A stretch of DNA of 64,000 nt from Sycobia sp. Sy_11 (GCA_018907035.1 JACCIC010000099.1:1649501-1713500), one strand, 5' to 3'. Positions 12,365 through 28,969 are shown, numbered from the stretch's first letter. A program made the numbers and translations. Notes: a model not told the origin generated them from the sequence alone.

Positions 12365-12768
12365 ATCCGACAGTCGATTCGAGAAATTTCGTGTCGAATC
12401 TAGATATGGGATAAAAAATACGGATTCCCACTCTCCCGTCGATTTTCCTTCTCTTTCCTTTACCCGTGAGCCATATAGCTCCGACCGTTTTCACACCTAT
12501 GGTCTGCGTCAGAGACACCGGCTCTGTTTAACGCGGCCGATCGATCACACGCCCCTCCCCCCCCTCCCACGATGTGCGATCGTGTCTCTCGAACTGAAAA
12601 AAACACGCCGCACAGAGCAAATATTGAAACGGCATCGCTGAGCTAGACAGTACGGGAATACACGCGCCGTACGCTCTACAATACGCGGTTGTTCAGGTAC
12701 AACGCTACGTATAAGCGTGCGCGTGCAAGCAAAGTGGAAATCAGTGCTTCGGCACGCGCTGTATTCCC
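12358..12768. other. Moderate-GC segment between two TA arrays
   Basis: CpG-bearing sequence of mixed composition with no recognised coding content. Frames here only become long by joining the flanking TA arrays. Confidence 0.5.
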
Positions 12769-12778
12769 TATATATATA

Positions 12779-12836
<58 letters not shown>
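12769..12836. repeat. (TA)n microsatellite
   Basis: About 33 TA units with one TC interruption near 12780. Confidence 0.97.
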
Positions 12837-12839
<3 letters not shown>

Positions 12840-13033
12840 TTCGGCAATTATGTGCGCGCTCCAGATTACATTTTTGGAAGGTATACAAATATATATATCT
12901 ATGTAATGCGATGCAGGAGGAACACCTGCCATAGATCACTCTCCTTTTTTTTTTATCGGACGCACGCGCGCGCGGGGAGAACGGAAATTCCGTTATCGTT
13001 GTGTTGGAGTCGCATTAATCGCCGTGCTCGGTC

Positions 13034-13037
13034 TTCC

Positions 13038-13071
<34 letters not shown>

Positions 13072-13092
13072 CCTCGCTCTCTCGCTCTCTCG
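13034..13092. repeat. (CT)n microsatellite, imperfect
   Basis: Roughly 28 CT units interrupted by GT, CC and CG steps. It sits in a moderate-GC segment (12840-13250) in which no gene was recognised. Confidence 0.95.
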
Positions 13093-13266
13093 GTCTTTCT
13101 CTGTACGACGGGTTGGCGCCGGAAAACTGTCGAGTCGCTCTGTTGAAGATTGGGCGCTGCTTCTCTGGCGCTGTTACGAAACGGGTCACGGATTTCAAGA
13201 GCTATACTGTTAAATTCGGATTTATCGCGTGTTTTACGTAGTCTACTGGTTATTCAAACGATTCTT

Positions 13267-13270
<4 letters not shown>

Positions 13271-13303
<33 letters not shown>
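13271..13303. repeat. (CT)n microsatellite
   Basis: About 16 CT units. Confidence 0.95.
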
Positions 13304-13306
<3 letters not shown>

Positions 13307-13390
13307 TAGAAAGTAGGACGATAGTCTATATTATTGTTGAATTCGGTGTTTCATTTGGACGTGATTCAGCGTTAAATTCGAATTGGTATA

Positions 13391-13393
<3 letters not shown>

Positions 13394-13450
<57 letters not shown>
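13394..13450. repeat. (TA)n microsatellite
   Basis: About 28 TA units. Confidence 0.97.
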
Positions 13451-13453
<3 letters not shown>

Positions 13454-14762
13454 CAAAGCTCAGTTGCTGTTTCAACTGGTAACCACCATGATACCATGAC
13501 AAATTCATAGATTTTCTCTTTGTATCCCGTTAATAATCTGATAATTAAAATTTAGCGATAAAAATAGATTATATAATTAAGCATAAAGCAAAAGAAGTGA
13601 AAGCGATAGAATAAAATTTGGTGATCTGAAGATCTTCGTGAAAATGAAACAAATTTATAGAGGTCAAAGAAAGAAATCTGTATTAAATGAAAAGTTATAT
13701 TTTTTTTAAACATAATTTTCGAACACTAGAATTCTGCGTATTTTATTAATTGACCTGGTCTTCGACATTAGAAGACGCGGAAGAAATTTTCTTAAATTAA
13801 TAATTTTTCAGAGAAAAACCCCCAATTACATTATCTCTAAAGTCGGAAATTTCCTATCATAAATATATAAATAGAAGTAAAGACATTTATGTAAAATATT
13901 TTGTGAAATCAAAATATTAATATTATATCACTAAAAAGCGATACACATATTTTATTAATTTAATAATTTTATTTAAGATAAAAACACTTTGCAATTCACT
14001 TTTTCTTACAGTATGTACATAAAACTTTGAAATTTATTAGAAACTGAAATGTCATTATTTAGCTCTTTTCATCAACGATTTCTGCATCGATTAAAAACTT
14101 GCCCACGATCAAAGACATTATAGGATCAAGTTTTAACAAAATGTTTATCGACTATTGATTGTGATATTATTAGTGATTTTGATAAAGATGAACTGTTCAA
14201 TAGTTTCACCAATCAGCCTCAATGTCTCAATATTAGAAATTTAAATAATAATGATTAGCTCCCTTTTTCATATAATAATTCGATTTAGATATGAATGCGT
14301 AATAAAATTATTCAAAAATTAATTATTGCTTTATTTCCACTTCCCTCTTCTCTTGTATTTTTTTTTGCGATTCCCTATATTTTACTTGTTATTTATGCCT
14401 CGACTTATGCAATAAATATACATATATTATCTGTATTTCAACTTGACATCAGAAAATTTTACTTTTCAATATTTCAAGTTTCCGAACGAGTTCCATGTCG
14501 ATTCCAAAACTCGTGACAACTTCGTCTCGATTATAAAATGCTTATATATACCGAATACGATCTGCGGCACGCACTGACAATGCAACCGATAAAGTTGGCC
14601 GCTGTTCATAAAAAGTTCTATCGCCTCGTCGTGTGCGCGGAGCCCGTAGACGATGCGCGACAGCGCCACCAAACAGAATATATTAATTACGAAGTTTTAA
14701 TCCAGCACATGGAGAAAAATGCGCCACCACCTTTGCACTTTTAGCGGGAAGCAAGGGATTAA

Positions 14763-14763
<1 letters not shown>
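13451..14763. other. AT-rich to mixed noncoding stretch
   Basis: AT-rich to about 14500, then moderate GC to 14760. Short open frames on both strands at 14466-14744 overlap each other and show no motif. No gene recognised. Confidence 0.6.

Positions 14764-14815
<52 letters not shown>
14764..14815. repeat. (TA)n microsatellite
   Basis: About 26 TA units. Confidence 0.97.
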
Positions 14816-14818
<3 letters not shown>

Positions 14819-14994
14819 CTCCACATATATTATTTCGATCTGAAATATGCGAGAGCTATAGATTAGGCGAAGAAAAAAAGAGTTTTCCGAAAGAAGTGAA
14901 TATTGCTGCGAGATGTTAGGGGTATAAGGCGTGCGAAATGCGAAATACGATATTTCTCTCCCCGTCGGTATAGGACAAAGGTTACAAATACACC

Positions 14995-15090
14995 CACACA
15001 CTCTCTCGCTCTCTCCCTCCCTCTCTCCCTTTTTGTCTCCTTCACTCTCCCCCCCCTCCCTCTCTCTTTCTCTTTTTGCCTTTCTCTCCC
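14995..15090. repeat. Imperfect CT-rich tract
   Basis: Pyrimidine-rich run with CT units, C7 and T-rich interruptions. The strand asymmetry could support a triplex. Open frames through it are Leu-Ser or Arg-Glu artefacts. Confidence 0.85.
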
Positions 15091-15129
15091 CACTGACATA
15101 TCTATAAAAACACAGAAATACACACACAC

Positions 15130-15400
15130 AGGGCGCCAGGATGGTGCCGATTGTTCTATCTCGAAATTTATGACCCGCGTTCTTTCTCGCCTTGCACGGC
15201 CGGCGGCGCGGCGGGCGTTTCGCGGCGTGAAAGAGAGGCGACGATGGCGCTGGGATGGGAGGGGGCGGATACGGCAATTTTACGATATATATAGTTGTCC
15301 GCGCTGGTGCGGGAGCAACTGCTGTTGCCGCTGTGCCAACGCCGGGACACAAACCCTTCGCGAAATTCTCACCAAGGTATATAGGTGTATCCCGGTTGAT
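15130..15400. promoter_or_regulatory. CpG-rich block
   Basis: Short CpG-dense block between a CT-rich tract and a GA array. No domain recognised in frames on either strand. Possible regulatory island from composition only. Confidence 0.25.
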
Positions 15401-15495
15401 TATTGATGAAAGGGAGAGGGGGTGACGCGGCCAGACCGTCCATCATTATTGTAGATCAAGAGTGCTGCATTATTTGCGATAACGAGTATATCTTT

Positions 15496-15499
<4 letters not shown>

Positions 15500-15538
<39 letters not shown>
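15500..15538. repeat. (GA)n microsatellite
   Basis: About 19 GA units. Confidence 0.97.
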
Positions 15539-15539
<1 letters not shown>

Positions 15540-16637
15540 TTATTATTAATTTGAGAGATATTGTATACCTTTATTGATTTTATTTCTGGTATTATACAAA
15601 TTATTGAAATGTTATTGTAGCCTTCTAGTCTTTTAGGTATTTCGTTAAGTGAGAGTCTATCGTCTATATATATAGAGTAATATTTTGATATTTTCATATA
15701 AGTCTGTATAATAATTATAATTAGGAAATTTAAAATAAAATTAGAGTTTATGCAGATGTTTTTATTAAAAATGAAACGTTAATTTTGTTTAAGATTGCTT
15801 TAATTAATATTTATTAACGTTATTTTTAAAAAGTATTAATTTTTTATTATTCTTTTAGCTATATTGAAGCTTATTATGATAGATTATTTTCATGTTTCAT
15901 TAACACAACAATATTATATCAAAAAAACAATTTTTTCATTGTCAAATTGATTACAGATTTTTGGAATGCGATACCTTATTAATGCGTATTCAAGCAGGTT
16001 AATCATCATTTATATTAATAATCGTAATCAAAACAAAATTCCTTCAATTACAAGGTTTGAACTGTATGTAAGAAATTGATCGTCTCAAAAATTGTTTTTC
16101 ACCTGATTCAATAAAGAATTCTCATTAGTATTTTAAAATTTGCTACATCGATATATTGAATATTTAACCTACTTTTAAATAAAGAAGTATAAAATTGAAA
16201 TCCCTCATCGCGTGTTTGAAAGATGACATTCGAAGAAATCTCACAAGTAAAAGTATTTTTAAATGTTATTTGAAAGAAAATTCGGTCGTATTTTATTTTT
16301 AAATACTAAATCACGAGTTTACTATTTTCTGTGTCTATTTTTATGTATATAGAAATATAAATAAGAGTATTAACAAAACTGTTTACTAAATCGTTGGTTT
16401 GTTTTTAACATGTATGTCATGGAGCATTTTATTTAAATGTCAAAGAAAATAATAAAGTGGTTAAACGAACAAATTTTAATATTTTAAAAATTTTAGAAAG
16501 AAAAAAATTAATTTAATATTAATATTCTAGACGCGTATTTTGTCTATTATAAGAGTGTTAGGGTCATTAATCATTTCATTCTTCATTTATAGACTAGTAT
16601 TTACATAAAATGAATCATACAATGTCGGGCCGCTACT

Positions 16638-16690
<53 letters not shown>

Positions 16691-17560
16691 TATCAGTTAA
16701 TATAATTTGCGTACGCTGCTCTACATAAAGATACGGTGTGAATTGGATTATATAAAATGTCCATGGGCTTTTTGCACAATGACGTGTAAATATGCAAATT
16801 ATTCAAATTGAAAATATAAAAATAAACTATAAAATAGAAAGCAATGTCCATTGGGCTAGCTAAATATCTTTATTTGATTTAATACAATTAGGTCTATTTG
16901 GTTAAATTAATTAAAATTTTTCTCTGAAATGTATTCATAACGACTTTTCTTGTTTCAAAATTCGGGGCTAAGATATGTCAAAAAAGCGTCTTGTTTAAAT
17001 GCTCTGTAAGTGTTACAGTGCAAAAGAGAGTGATGAGTAACCTGAAATTGTTGTTCACTTTGATATTTTTAGTGTTGCCACTAATAAATAAAGAACTAAA
17101 ATGCAAATTTTTCAAATGATATAATCAAAAAATGATAGCCTAATTCGTTTACCTTTTGACTCAAAGTTGTTTTCAAAGTAGATCATGAGTTCAAAAATGA
17201 GAATGTACCCAACGTTGTGAGCTATATTAAAAAGTTGTACACATATCTGGACAAATTTTGAACCGAAAAATTCACATCTTCAACAAAAAATACAGGTTCC
17301 TGCTTAAAAATCTAAACCTTAGCCTCAGGAGGTCTTACTAAAATCATGAAAATTAGTACAATTTCTTAAATAGTCTCATTAATCTGCTGAATCAGTGGTT
17401 CCTTTTATTTTGTTTTAACTGGTTAGTTTTTAAATATATTGCACAGTGTAAGTTAAATTAAAATGGGACACCCGGTGTATACAGTAAATTGACAGGTGCA
17501 CTAAAATATGAGTTTTTTACAAATATTCTTAGTAAAATAGAAATTAGAACTTCATACGAG
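15539..17560. other. AT-rich stretch
   Basis: Contains a TA array at 16640-16686 and, near 17464-17480, a GGGACACCCGGTGTATA motif of a kind often found at the ends of insect transposons. The 400 bases before it may be a decayed element, but no transposase frame was recognised. Confidence 0.5.
16640..16686. repeat. (TA)n microsatellite
   Basis: About 23 TA units. Confidence 0.97.
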
Positions 17561-18560
17561 CTATTACTAGACGAGAAATTTTTAGAGCAAGCACTGTCCT
17601 GAAATTTAAGAAATAAATTTCAAAGAATGCAGTTCGTGCTTTACAAACTGAACGAGAAAACGCACTGCACGTTCCACGAGCAACAATTCATTTGAGTTTC
17701 GCAGTGCTTCGTCGAATCTATCACCCAAGGAGACAATAGTTTAGAACGGAACTTTCATTAATCTGACACTCAGCGTCCCTCCTAAAAATTACGCTTCGCA
17801 GAACTGTTTCGCCGTTCCTGAAACTTGTAGCGTTTAACAATCGTGTCTACATAGTCCTGTCGGGGCTAAATTTTCCGTCACCGCGCCAGTGCTATATAGT
17901 TTTCGCGCGGGCAACGCCCCCCTCCCCCTGCTAAACTGCGGGCGACGCGTCCAGTCCGCGCGAAAGGCTGTCTTTTTTCCCTGAAACAAAATTGCACGGC
18001 GCGGGCGCACCGACTCGCGCAAATTTTCAGTGACGAAATTTTCGGGGACCATTTTTGGAATTCTCTCGTGATGCGCAGACAGTAGCGCGGCGTGCCGCGT
18101 TGTCGCGGACATTTCCATTGGGTCAACGGCTGAAAAGAGCGAGCTGTCGCCGGCGAATTTTTAATTTCTTTTTATATGGCGACAAGAGAAGCCTCCAGCG
18201 ATCGCAGTGGGTCGCACAGTTAATAATTCGAAGAACAGTTTCACCTTCAGAAAGTGTCACACCGTGTGTGCCGCAATCTCTATTTATGAATTATGATTTT
18301 TCTTCTTCACTTATACTTCTCGACGTCACTGGCGCGCAGTACGTTAACGCGTCGCGGATGAGCAACTTTTGCAGATATTCGCGTACGTGCACAAGTGAGC
18401 CGCATTACCGACAGATAAATACGTAATACTGTATTATTCTTCTAATCTTCGATGCGTATTATATATTGCGGCTTTGCCCCGGCAGGTGTTATATCCGAGA
18501 CAATAAAGACGTCGGCGACGAGCGTCACGGCTGAATGATATAGTAATTATAACATTATAT
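17561..18560. promoter_or_regulatory. Moderate-GC segment with a CpG-rich core
   Basis: The CpG-rich core is at about 17840-18140. Several overlapping open frames occur on both strands (up to 123 codons) with Arg-rich, motif-free translations, typical of CpG-rich noncoding DNA. Possible promoter or enhancer, unsupported beyond composition. Confidence 0.25.
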
Positions 18561-19605
18561 TGTGCAACCCAGATTTGTGTGCAGATCCGTTTTCTTATTC
18601 TCGAATACTGATTCCTTTCGAGCGACTACAGTTTAATTATGTGATTATATTATATACCATTATACGTAAATTTGATTATAAATACACATACGTGTTGAAA
18701 CAAAACAGCGATGTGCTAAATTGAGTTCTTATGCGAGTGAAGTTGGATGAAATTTTATCTGCAGTTTTATGTGAAAATTCTCTTTGACAGTGCACTTTGT
18801 GCAATACACATTGCCGATAATCTCAATAAGCATGAACCCAAGCGACTATACCAATCGCGAAAGTAAGAAACGAAATTAGAAATTGAAGCGGTTAACTCGA
18901 TGAAATCACTGTTCTATTTATATCTTTTAAAATAGACTTTTTCGTGTCTCTGACTCCCGCCCATCTCTTGCCTGGCACGCAATGACTAAATAACCTCAAA
19001 TGCCATTGTCGATAACGTTAATAAATAAAAAAAAATACTCTTCTAAGAAGCTTTTTAGCTATGAATTTAGCAATTTTCTGGAAATAAGAATGAATAGTTT
19101 TTCCCCGTATTCAAAGAAATGCCCAGTCGCACGGAACGAATAACAATTTTTTTTTCTTATTTAGTCGATATTTAATAAAACGAGAATTCCTGATTAAATA
19201 AGTATAAAAAATATGAAGCTGTAATTAAATGTATTGCATAAAATCAAACAATTATTTAAAATATAAATTATTCTATTACATTCCGTCGCTTATCCAGGAG
19301 TTCGCAACGAAAGATCCGCTAATTATTTGATTTTGTACAATAAAGCAGAAATTGCGCAATAAAGCAGAGTAAAATCTATTCGCAACAAATCGATGTCAGC
19401 CTCCCTCCACCCGCCACTCATCCTGAAGTACTCTGTAAGATCAAAGTAAATTTATACATATATATACCTCAAGCTCATATCGCTTTTATCACGGAACTGC
19501 AACTCTCCGCCGCCGTCTATTATAAAACAGGAGAAAAATGTCGAGAATGTATACGCTTACATCGCAACTTTAATATCGTAGGCACTATTGTCACTTTCAC
19601 GTTTA
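18561..19605. other. Mixed AT-rich stretch
   Basis: No microsatellite over 20 bases, inverted repeat or coding signal recognised before the TA array at 19607. Confidence 0.6.
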
Positions 19606-19606
19606 C

Positions 19607-19685
19607 ATATATATATATATATATATAGATACGGCTAAATCGAATACCACTTGTCGACCGGGATAGAAACTCTCTCTCTCTCTCG

Positions 19686-19743
<58 letters not shown>
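19607..19743. repeat. Two TA arrays flanking a short CT array
   Basis: TA units at about 19607-19627, a CT run at 19670-19684, then about 28 TA units at 19687-19743. Confidence 0.95.
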
Positions 19744-19745
<2 letters not shown>

Positions 19746-19983
19746 CCATCGCGTGATCAGGGGGCACGCGCAGAAAGAGCTGAGGGCTTATCTAAGTCAA
19801 ATAACAGCCACTCGAAGCTACGACGACGAGAGCTGCACATAGTGGGTATGATACATATGGGCACAGACAATTGCTCACTTTATCTACCCCAATGCATCGG
19901 ATTTAGCTTGCCCGATTACACGGTCGGAGAAGCGTGCGGGATGCAATCGACGCCCCGGCGGCGCGTATTTGTACGAAAGTATA

Positions 19984-23480
<3,497 letters not shown>

Positions 23481-24440
23481 AAAATTTATAAGTCCCCTTC
23501 TTATCCAACCCCCCCTCCGCCGCGCATTCACCATCTTTCATTTTCATCCCATGAAATTGCCCCCCCCCCCGCTCTTAACCCGGCGCTCCGCAACGAGAGC
23601 CACCGTTCAAACTTCATTCGCACCGAGAAAAGAAGATGGGGAGTATAAGTAAGTGGAGAAAGAAAATTCGTACGAGAAAAGCGGTGCTCGGTCAAAAACG
23701 ACTGTGTGCATCTACACGCGAACGCGGAAACCACAGCGAGCGTAACGAGCCGTGCAATAAATTTTAGACGATTTCGTTTTTTCGTGGATTTTCATTTTAA
23801 CGATCTCGCGCGAGAGACAGAGAAAGAGGGACAGGTGGGAGGAGAGCCTCAGCGGCCTTCTCTTTCTCGTTCTCCTTCTCCCGAGGGCAAAGAAGCTCCT
23901 CCGTGGCGTCCCACTTTTTTCAACCCGTTCAATCCTCCTGCTGCCTCCGCGCGCCTAGGGACAATAGAGGCGCGCGCGCGCGCGCGCTCTACGCGTCCTC
24001 AAAAAGAGCGAAGCTCAAACTTCAATCGTTAACGAGCCCGTAATACCGCGCCTCCCCCGCGAGAGGCGCAGGGGGTGCGAACGAGGAGCCGGGATAATCA
24101 TAGTGGGGCGGGCGCTCCCTCTCTATTCGCCTATCCGCGCATACGACTCATAGGGATTCCGAGGAGCTTAGGATGTAAGGGCTGCCCGGAAGATGTAGAG
24201 CGTTCGACGGGAATATCCGGAGTGCGTATGTGTGCGTGTACAGCACGAGGAGCAACGAAGCAATATAACGAGGTACATCGTGGAGTCTCGTGCGCTGTGG
24301 CGCACAATCGTACCAACAGATACGTATGCGAACTGGGATATACCAGTAGGAGGTTGTTCTTTTCGTCATTATGATAGGTGTACTCGAGGCACGGTCTGTG
24401 CATTCGACGCTTCGGTTTTAGAGTCTTCAAGAATTTCAAT
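23481..24440. promoter_or_regulatory. CpG-rich block
   Basis: CpG-dense with a C11 run at about 23560-23570 and alternating CG at about 23971-23986. The 108-codon + frame at 23706-24032 and the frames at 24075-24447 on both strands are Arg/Ser-rich without recognisable domains. Candidate regulatory island or noncoding exon; no splice signal stood out. Confidence 0.3.
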
Positions 24441-25860
24441 TTTTTAATAAAATTATGTCTACAGTAAAAATATTTAAACTAAAATTTAGATATAGTTTAT
24501 GTATATTGTAATTATACACATGAATTACTTAATAAAAAACATTCAATTTTATGCAGATTAAGAAATTTGCTACATCCGTGCAAATCCAATTTCGTAATTC
24601 CATTCTCCACACGAATTTAAGGATATTCGTTTTAAATTTATTTAATAATAACCCAAGTTTACAAAAATATTGTTGTGTAATTGAAAAACTGTACAGATAG
24701 TCTTAAACAGTCTGTCCTTCTAATTTACAATTTGTTACCGAAACAAGAGATCTCGTAGGTCTATAGGAAATTTCAAATAAAGTTTTATAAATTTTTGCCT
24801 TAATTTTATAGCTATCAATTTACGAGTAAGAACGATATTTTTGACACTTTATTTTACAAGAGAATATAATTTTAATTAAGATAATATATAAAATAGCGTT
24901 CTGTTTTGTAATCATGGATTGCAAATATTACAAACTTGTTAAGCACCGTAAAATACGGTCTCAAATTATTTTCAAAGTTTTTTCTGTACTTCTGTAAATA
25001 ATGAAATAAATAAAACTGTGAAGTTCTATAATAATGCAACCGTTAAACAGAAATTAAGATTATGGTTTATAAATTTGATAATAATGTATCGTTAATCTAA
25101 GGTAAGTAAAATGACAAAATTTAATAAAGGTATAAATAATTTTAATGTACATTTACGGTTAGTAAATTTCATAGGCTGTCTTTAATTTAATGTATTTTTT
25201 AAGAGTGATACACAATAAAACTAAAGATAAAGTGAAATTCCATGTCAGAGTGGCTGCATGCTTATAAAATAATTTATGACTGTAAACATGGAAATTGAAT
25301 CATCGTTAAAAATACCTTAATCGCATGTATTAAATCTTTTTGCAAAAGCACGAGGGACGATAAATTTTCAAATTATACGCCCTAATAAATTTTGCGCCCT
25401 TTAAAGCTACTAAAATGCCTCGTCATGAGGTCTTTTTTTGTAAAAGGGATTCGAAAGCTTACGAGGATTTAAGCAGTGGCTTATGCAACTGGAACGATCT
25501 GAGAGCTCCACTTTAGTTTCTCGTTACTTATGTAATTATCTTGAATAATTGCAACAATATACCACTGCAATTATTGCGCAGCTGTACAATGCAAAGGCAA
25601 TCGTGAATTTGTAAATGTAATCGATAGTTACACAAACGCTATATTACCGTCGTGTATCCGAGTTCTTTGAATATTGTATCTGAATTCTTTGGATAATCCA
25701 AAAAACAGCTTGGATTAGCCGTTCAAATACGAGAAACAGCGTTAAACCAATTTAATTATCAAAACAATTGAGTCGACTCAATACTCAGAAATAAAACCAT
25801 TTACGCGTCGAGCTTTATACCGAAATTTATTACGTCGCGTAGTAGAGAATTTTAATGTCA
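24441..25860. other. AT-rich stretch
   Basis: No coding signal or repeat of note recognised. A donor-like AAG followed by GTAAGT occurs near 25099-25107, but no acceptor or open exon accompanies it. Confidence 0.65.
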
Positions 25861-26282
25861 GCCAAGTGCACGTCCCATTGTTAATCCAGGAAAGCTCCGA
25901 GGGCGCGCGCGCGCGCGCGCGAGCTCATCTCTGCCTCGCGATGCGTGAGCGGAGCAGCCGAGGCGGTGCAGGCACCGCACCTTCGGCACGTGCCACCAGG
26001 GAGAGCGCAAGGGGAGAGCAAGATCCCGGTCTACAAGTGCGCACCCCGTGCTAACGTTATGTAGGCATATCTAGGTACGCATCGTGGTACTTCCTCTCGC
26101 GGACGCGCATTATAGGCCAACAGGCGGACGGGGGATCACCGCTGATTTATATACCGGAGCGGCTCAAGCCGAAGCCGTGCGAGCGCGCAAAGATGCGTCT
26201 CTCTAAATCCGTATTAAAGCTCCGAGGGCGTCCGCGAGCGAAGAGTGGATGTACATGTATTTTCGGGATGGCCCAGACTGAC

Positions 26283-26313
<31 letters not shown>

Positions 26314-26480
26314 GGGGAAGTTGGGTGGAGGGAGGATTTATACACGACGGTGTACCGAGACGTTTTATTAAAAGTTCCGCTTCCTGACGTGAAAGACGCG
26401 CGCCCTATCTCAGGTGAATGCGATGAATTTTTTAACGTTGCACCGGAAAATGTTCTATAAAGACGCGGGACTAGCTGGTG
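25861..26480. promoter_or_regulatory. CpG-rich block with a GA array
   Basis: Contains a CG alternation at about 25903-25922 and a GA array at about 26284-26312. Open frames on both strands are low-complexity or motif-free. Composition is promoter-like; nothing else supports it. Confidence 0.25.
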
Positions 26481-28540
26481 TCTTTGTTTTGTCACTGCCA
26501 CGGCAGCGCAACCCAATGATTAGGGTGATGAGGGTGCGATACCGCATTATTTCAAAAATATTTACGAACAATGCTTTCGGTATTTAATAAAATTCAATGC
26601 AACAATAGTCTATAATATAAAAATTATCTTCATTAAAAGAGTACGAAGTTCGCAATTAAATTTTCAAGTGAATTTCTCAACAGGCGAGGTTGAGAAAAAA
26701 TGTTATTTGGCTGTTCTTTTTGATGAACAATTACATTTCCTTAAACTTTTCCATATGGCAAACTCGGTTACAAAAGCCACTACTTTATATAATGTCGTGG
26801 ATTTTACAAACACATAAACCATCTATTTTTATATTTTTAATCCGTGTGCAATGATTTCTATGCGACGATCTACGTTATCTCTTTACCTGCGATAGTTGAG
26901 CCACGAACCAGAGGATCGTCAACGGACAAGATCGGTAGAAAGGGGTTTCCCCCTCAACGGATTAGCGTCCGGTACCTTGGGCGAAAGATATTAATCATAC
27001 GACTGATAGCGAGGGTACACGTGATGAATAGGATCTGCGACGCTGTCTACTCGAGAAATAACAGTTATAATATATAACGAACTTGTTATGCATGGAGTAT
27101 ATGAGGATTTTATAATGAGCTAAAAGGTATTCGTAATGAAATTTTCACTCTCGTTCCACGTCAGTATTTGATAATGTTGGGAACCTTAAAAAATTGGAGC
27201 ATAATTGATTTTTCTCGAAAAGCTGATTATAAAATGAGTTTTTCGAGAAAAATCAGTTATGCTTTTTGAGAATCTTTGACTATAAAATGAAAGATTCTTC
27301 TGAAATGTAAATCTTGAATTGAATTTCTGTATTGCCTAGTTGAATGTATTATAATCGAATACTGTTTGGAAATGAAAACTGAATTTTGTCAATATTGTAT
27401 TCTAAGTATTTTTCTTCTTTTTTAAATGTAGTTTTATACTTTCTATATAGAAGAAAGTCGTCAATCAATTGAGCAATGAATCTACTTTTCTTCTTAAATC
27501 TTTTATTAAATCTGCGATACAAAATATATCATAGAAGACTGAAAACGTCCCTTTCAAGAACTCCAGTTTGAACAGATCTATATATTTCCAAAAACCTCGA
27601 AAAAGATTCTCTCTCGCTTTTCTTGTCAGGATCACAATTTTTATAACGAGAATGTCTACATTGATATTGTTAAATCACTCCTTTACTATTCAAGATCGAA
27701 ACAAGCACGTTTTTTTTCTTTTTCATAGAAGGCTTCAATTATTTTTGATGTAAAATTACGATCTTGTATGTACGTACAAGATTCAAAAATATATTGAATA
27801 TTTGATTTTCTTCAACATAAGGTTAATAATTATTCATTTAATATTTAGTACTTAGTATTGATTCAGTATTTTCATTTATTTAGTATTTCGATTCTATATA
27901 CAGTTTTTATAAAGTAGTATAGTATACCTATATAGTATACCTATTTTAGGAATTCAATTAAGTATTAAAAAATTGCATTTTACATTCGAATTGATACTGC
28001 TTAACTTCTATAAATGTTCTGATATCTCTCAGGGGCACACTTATACATCATAAATCTAAAACTACTTTTATATAAACTCGAGCTTTCTTAATCTTCACCA
28101 ATTTCGAATCCGAGTAATTATAAAATAAAGCCCGTAAAATATCATTAATAAATGATATAAGAGCAAAAATAAGTAATTTCGGCTGGTATAACATTGTAGG
28201 GAAGAAATAATTGTAAGGAAACAGATATAATAAGAAGAAATGAGAAAGAGCATTTCTGTTCGAACAACAGTATTCAAGAGAAATTTAAACAAAGCTAAGA
28301 TAAGATTTGATAAGAACAAAGAGGACTTGTCGTAGAAATGACCAATTGAGTGATTGTACCGATTTCCACAAATATGCTAAGTAAATATAAAATGATTGAC
28401 GCGTTACCTGCTTAATTCAAGGCTCGATAGCTAACGGGATTAGATCTGTTCGACCGAGTTCGGCTTCTAATAAAAGTAGTGAAATTACCAAAGAGGCATA
28501 TAAACTTTACCACCCATCTTACATAATTTGTGAAAGTTTC
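26481..28540. other. AT-rich stretch with hairpins
   Basis: A moderate-GC patch at 26860-27060 has a 77-codon + frame without a recognised motif. Two adjacent hairpins follow at 27198-27299. Near 27901-27960 there are degenerate short repeats of AGTATACCTAT. No gene recognised. Confidence 0.6.
27198..27299. repeat. Two adjacent hairpins sharing a loop sequence
   Basis: Hairpin 1: arms 27198-27221 and 27240-27263 are reverse complements over 24 bases with a single G-U-type mismatch, around an 18-base loop. Hairpin 2: arms 27269-27277 and 27290-27298 pair over 9 bases around a 12-base loop. GAYTATAAAATGA occurs at 27225-27237, inside loop 1, and again at 27278-27290 with one difference, filling loop 2 and ending at the first base of its right arm. 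Hairpin 1 has the size of a small pre-miRNA. It could equally be a decayed palindromic MITE. Confidence 0.75.
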
Positions 28541-28841
28541 TCAGTCCTTCGAAGCCACGATGCTATATAGACGCATAACACAGAATAAAATACGATTCTA
28601 CGAGTGGCGGGAGCTGTACCTCCCAGCTCGCGGGTAATCCTCCCCCGCGAATATAAGCCGAATCGGAGAGAAGATTAGACCGGCCCACGGGACAACGTCC
28701 TGTCCCTCTATTTCTCTCAGTCTCTATCGCTCTCTCCCGTCAGAACCGTAACGTCTGAAGGAAGAATTTCGCGCGGCTAATTCCCTCGTATATCCCTGGG
28801 AGAGCTCCGCAGAGAGGAGAAACCCTCTTGGAAATGCTGCC

Positions 28842-28862
28842 GCCGCCGCCGCCGCCGCCGCG
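28842..28862. repeat. (GCC)n trinucleotide repeat
   Basis: About seven GCC units. On the - strand they would encode poly-Ala in an otherwise low-complexity frame. Confidence 0.9.
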
Positions 28863-28920
28863 TTCACTATTGCAAGAGCGGAATACGTCAAGGGAGCAGA
28901 TATTCCCTTCCTTCTCCTCT

Positions 28921-28923
<3 letters not shown>

Positions 28924-28967
<44 letters not shown>
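28924..28967. repeat. (CT)n microsatellite
   Basis: About 22 CT units. Confidence 0.97.

Positions 28968-28969
<2 letters not shown>

Noticed and set aside
12273..13241. Overlapping open frames of 75-174 codons
   Set aside because: They depend on TA and CT arrays read as Tyr-Ile and Leu-Ser repeats.
14759..15406. 197- and 167-codon frames on opposite strands
   Set aside because: Both run through TA and CT-rich tracts and have no recognisable domain.
25085..25110. AAG followed by GTAAGT as a splice donor
   Set aside because: No upstream open exon or acceptor and the surrounding DNA is AT-rich with stops in all frames.
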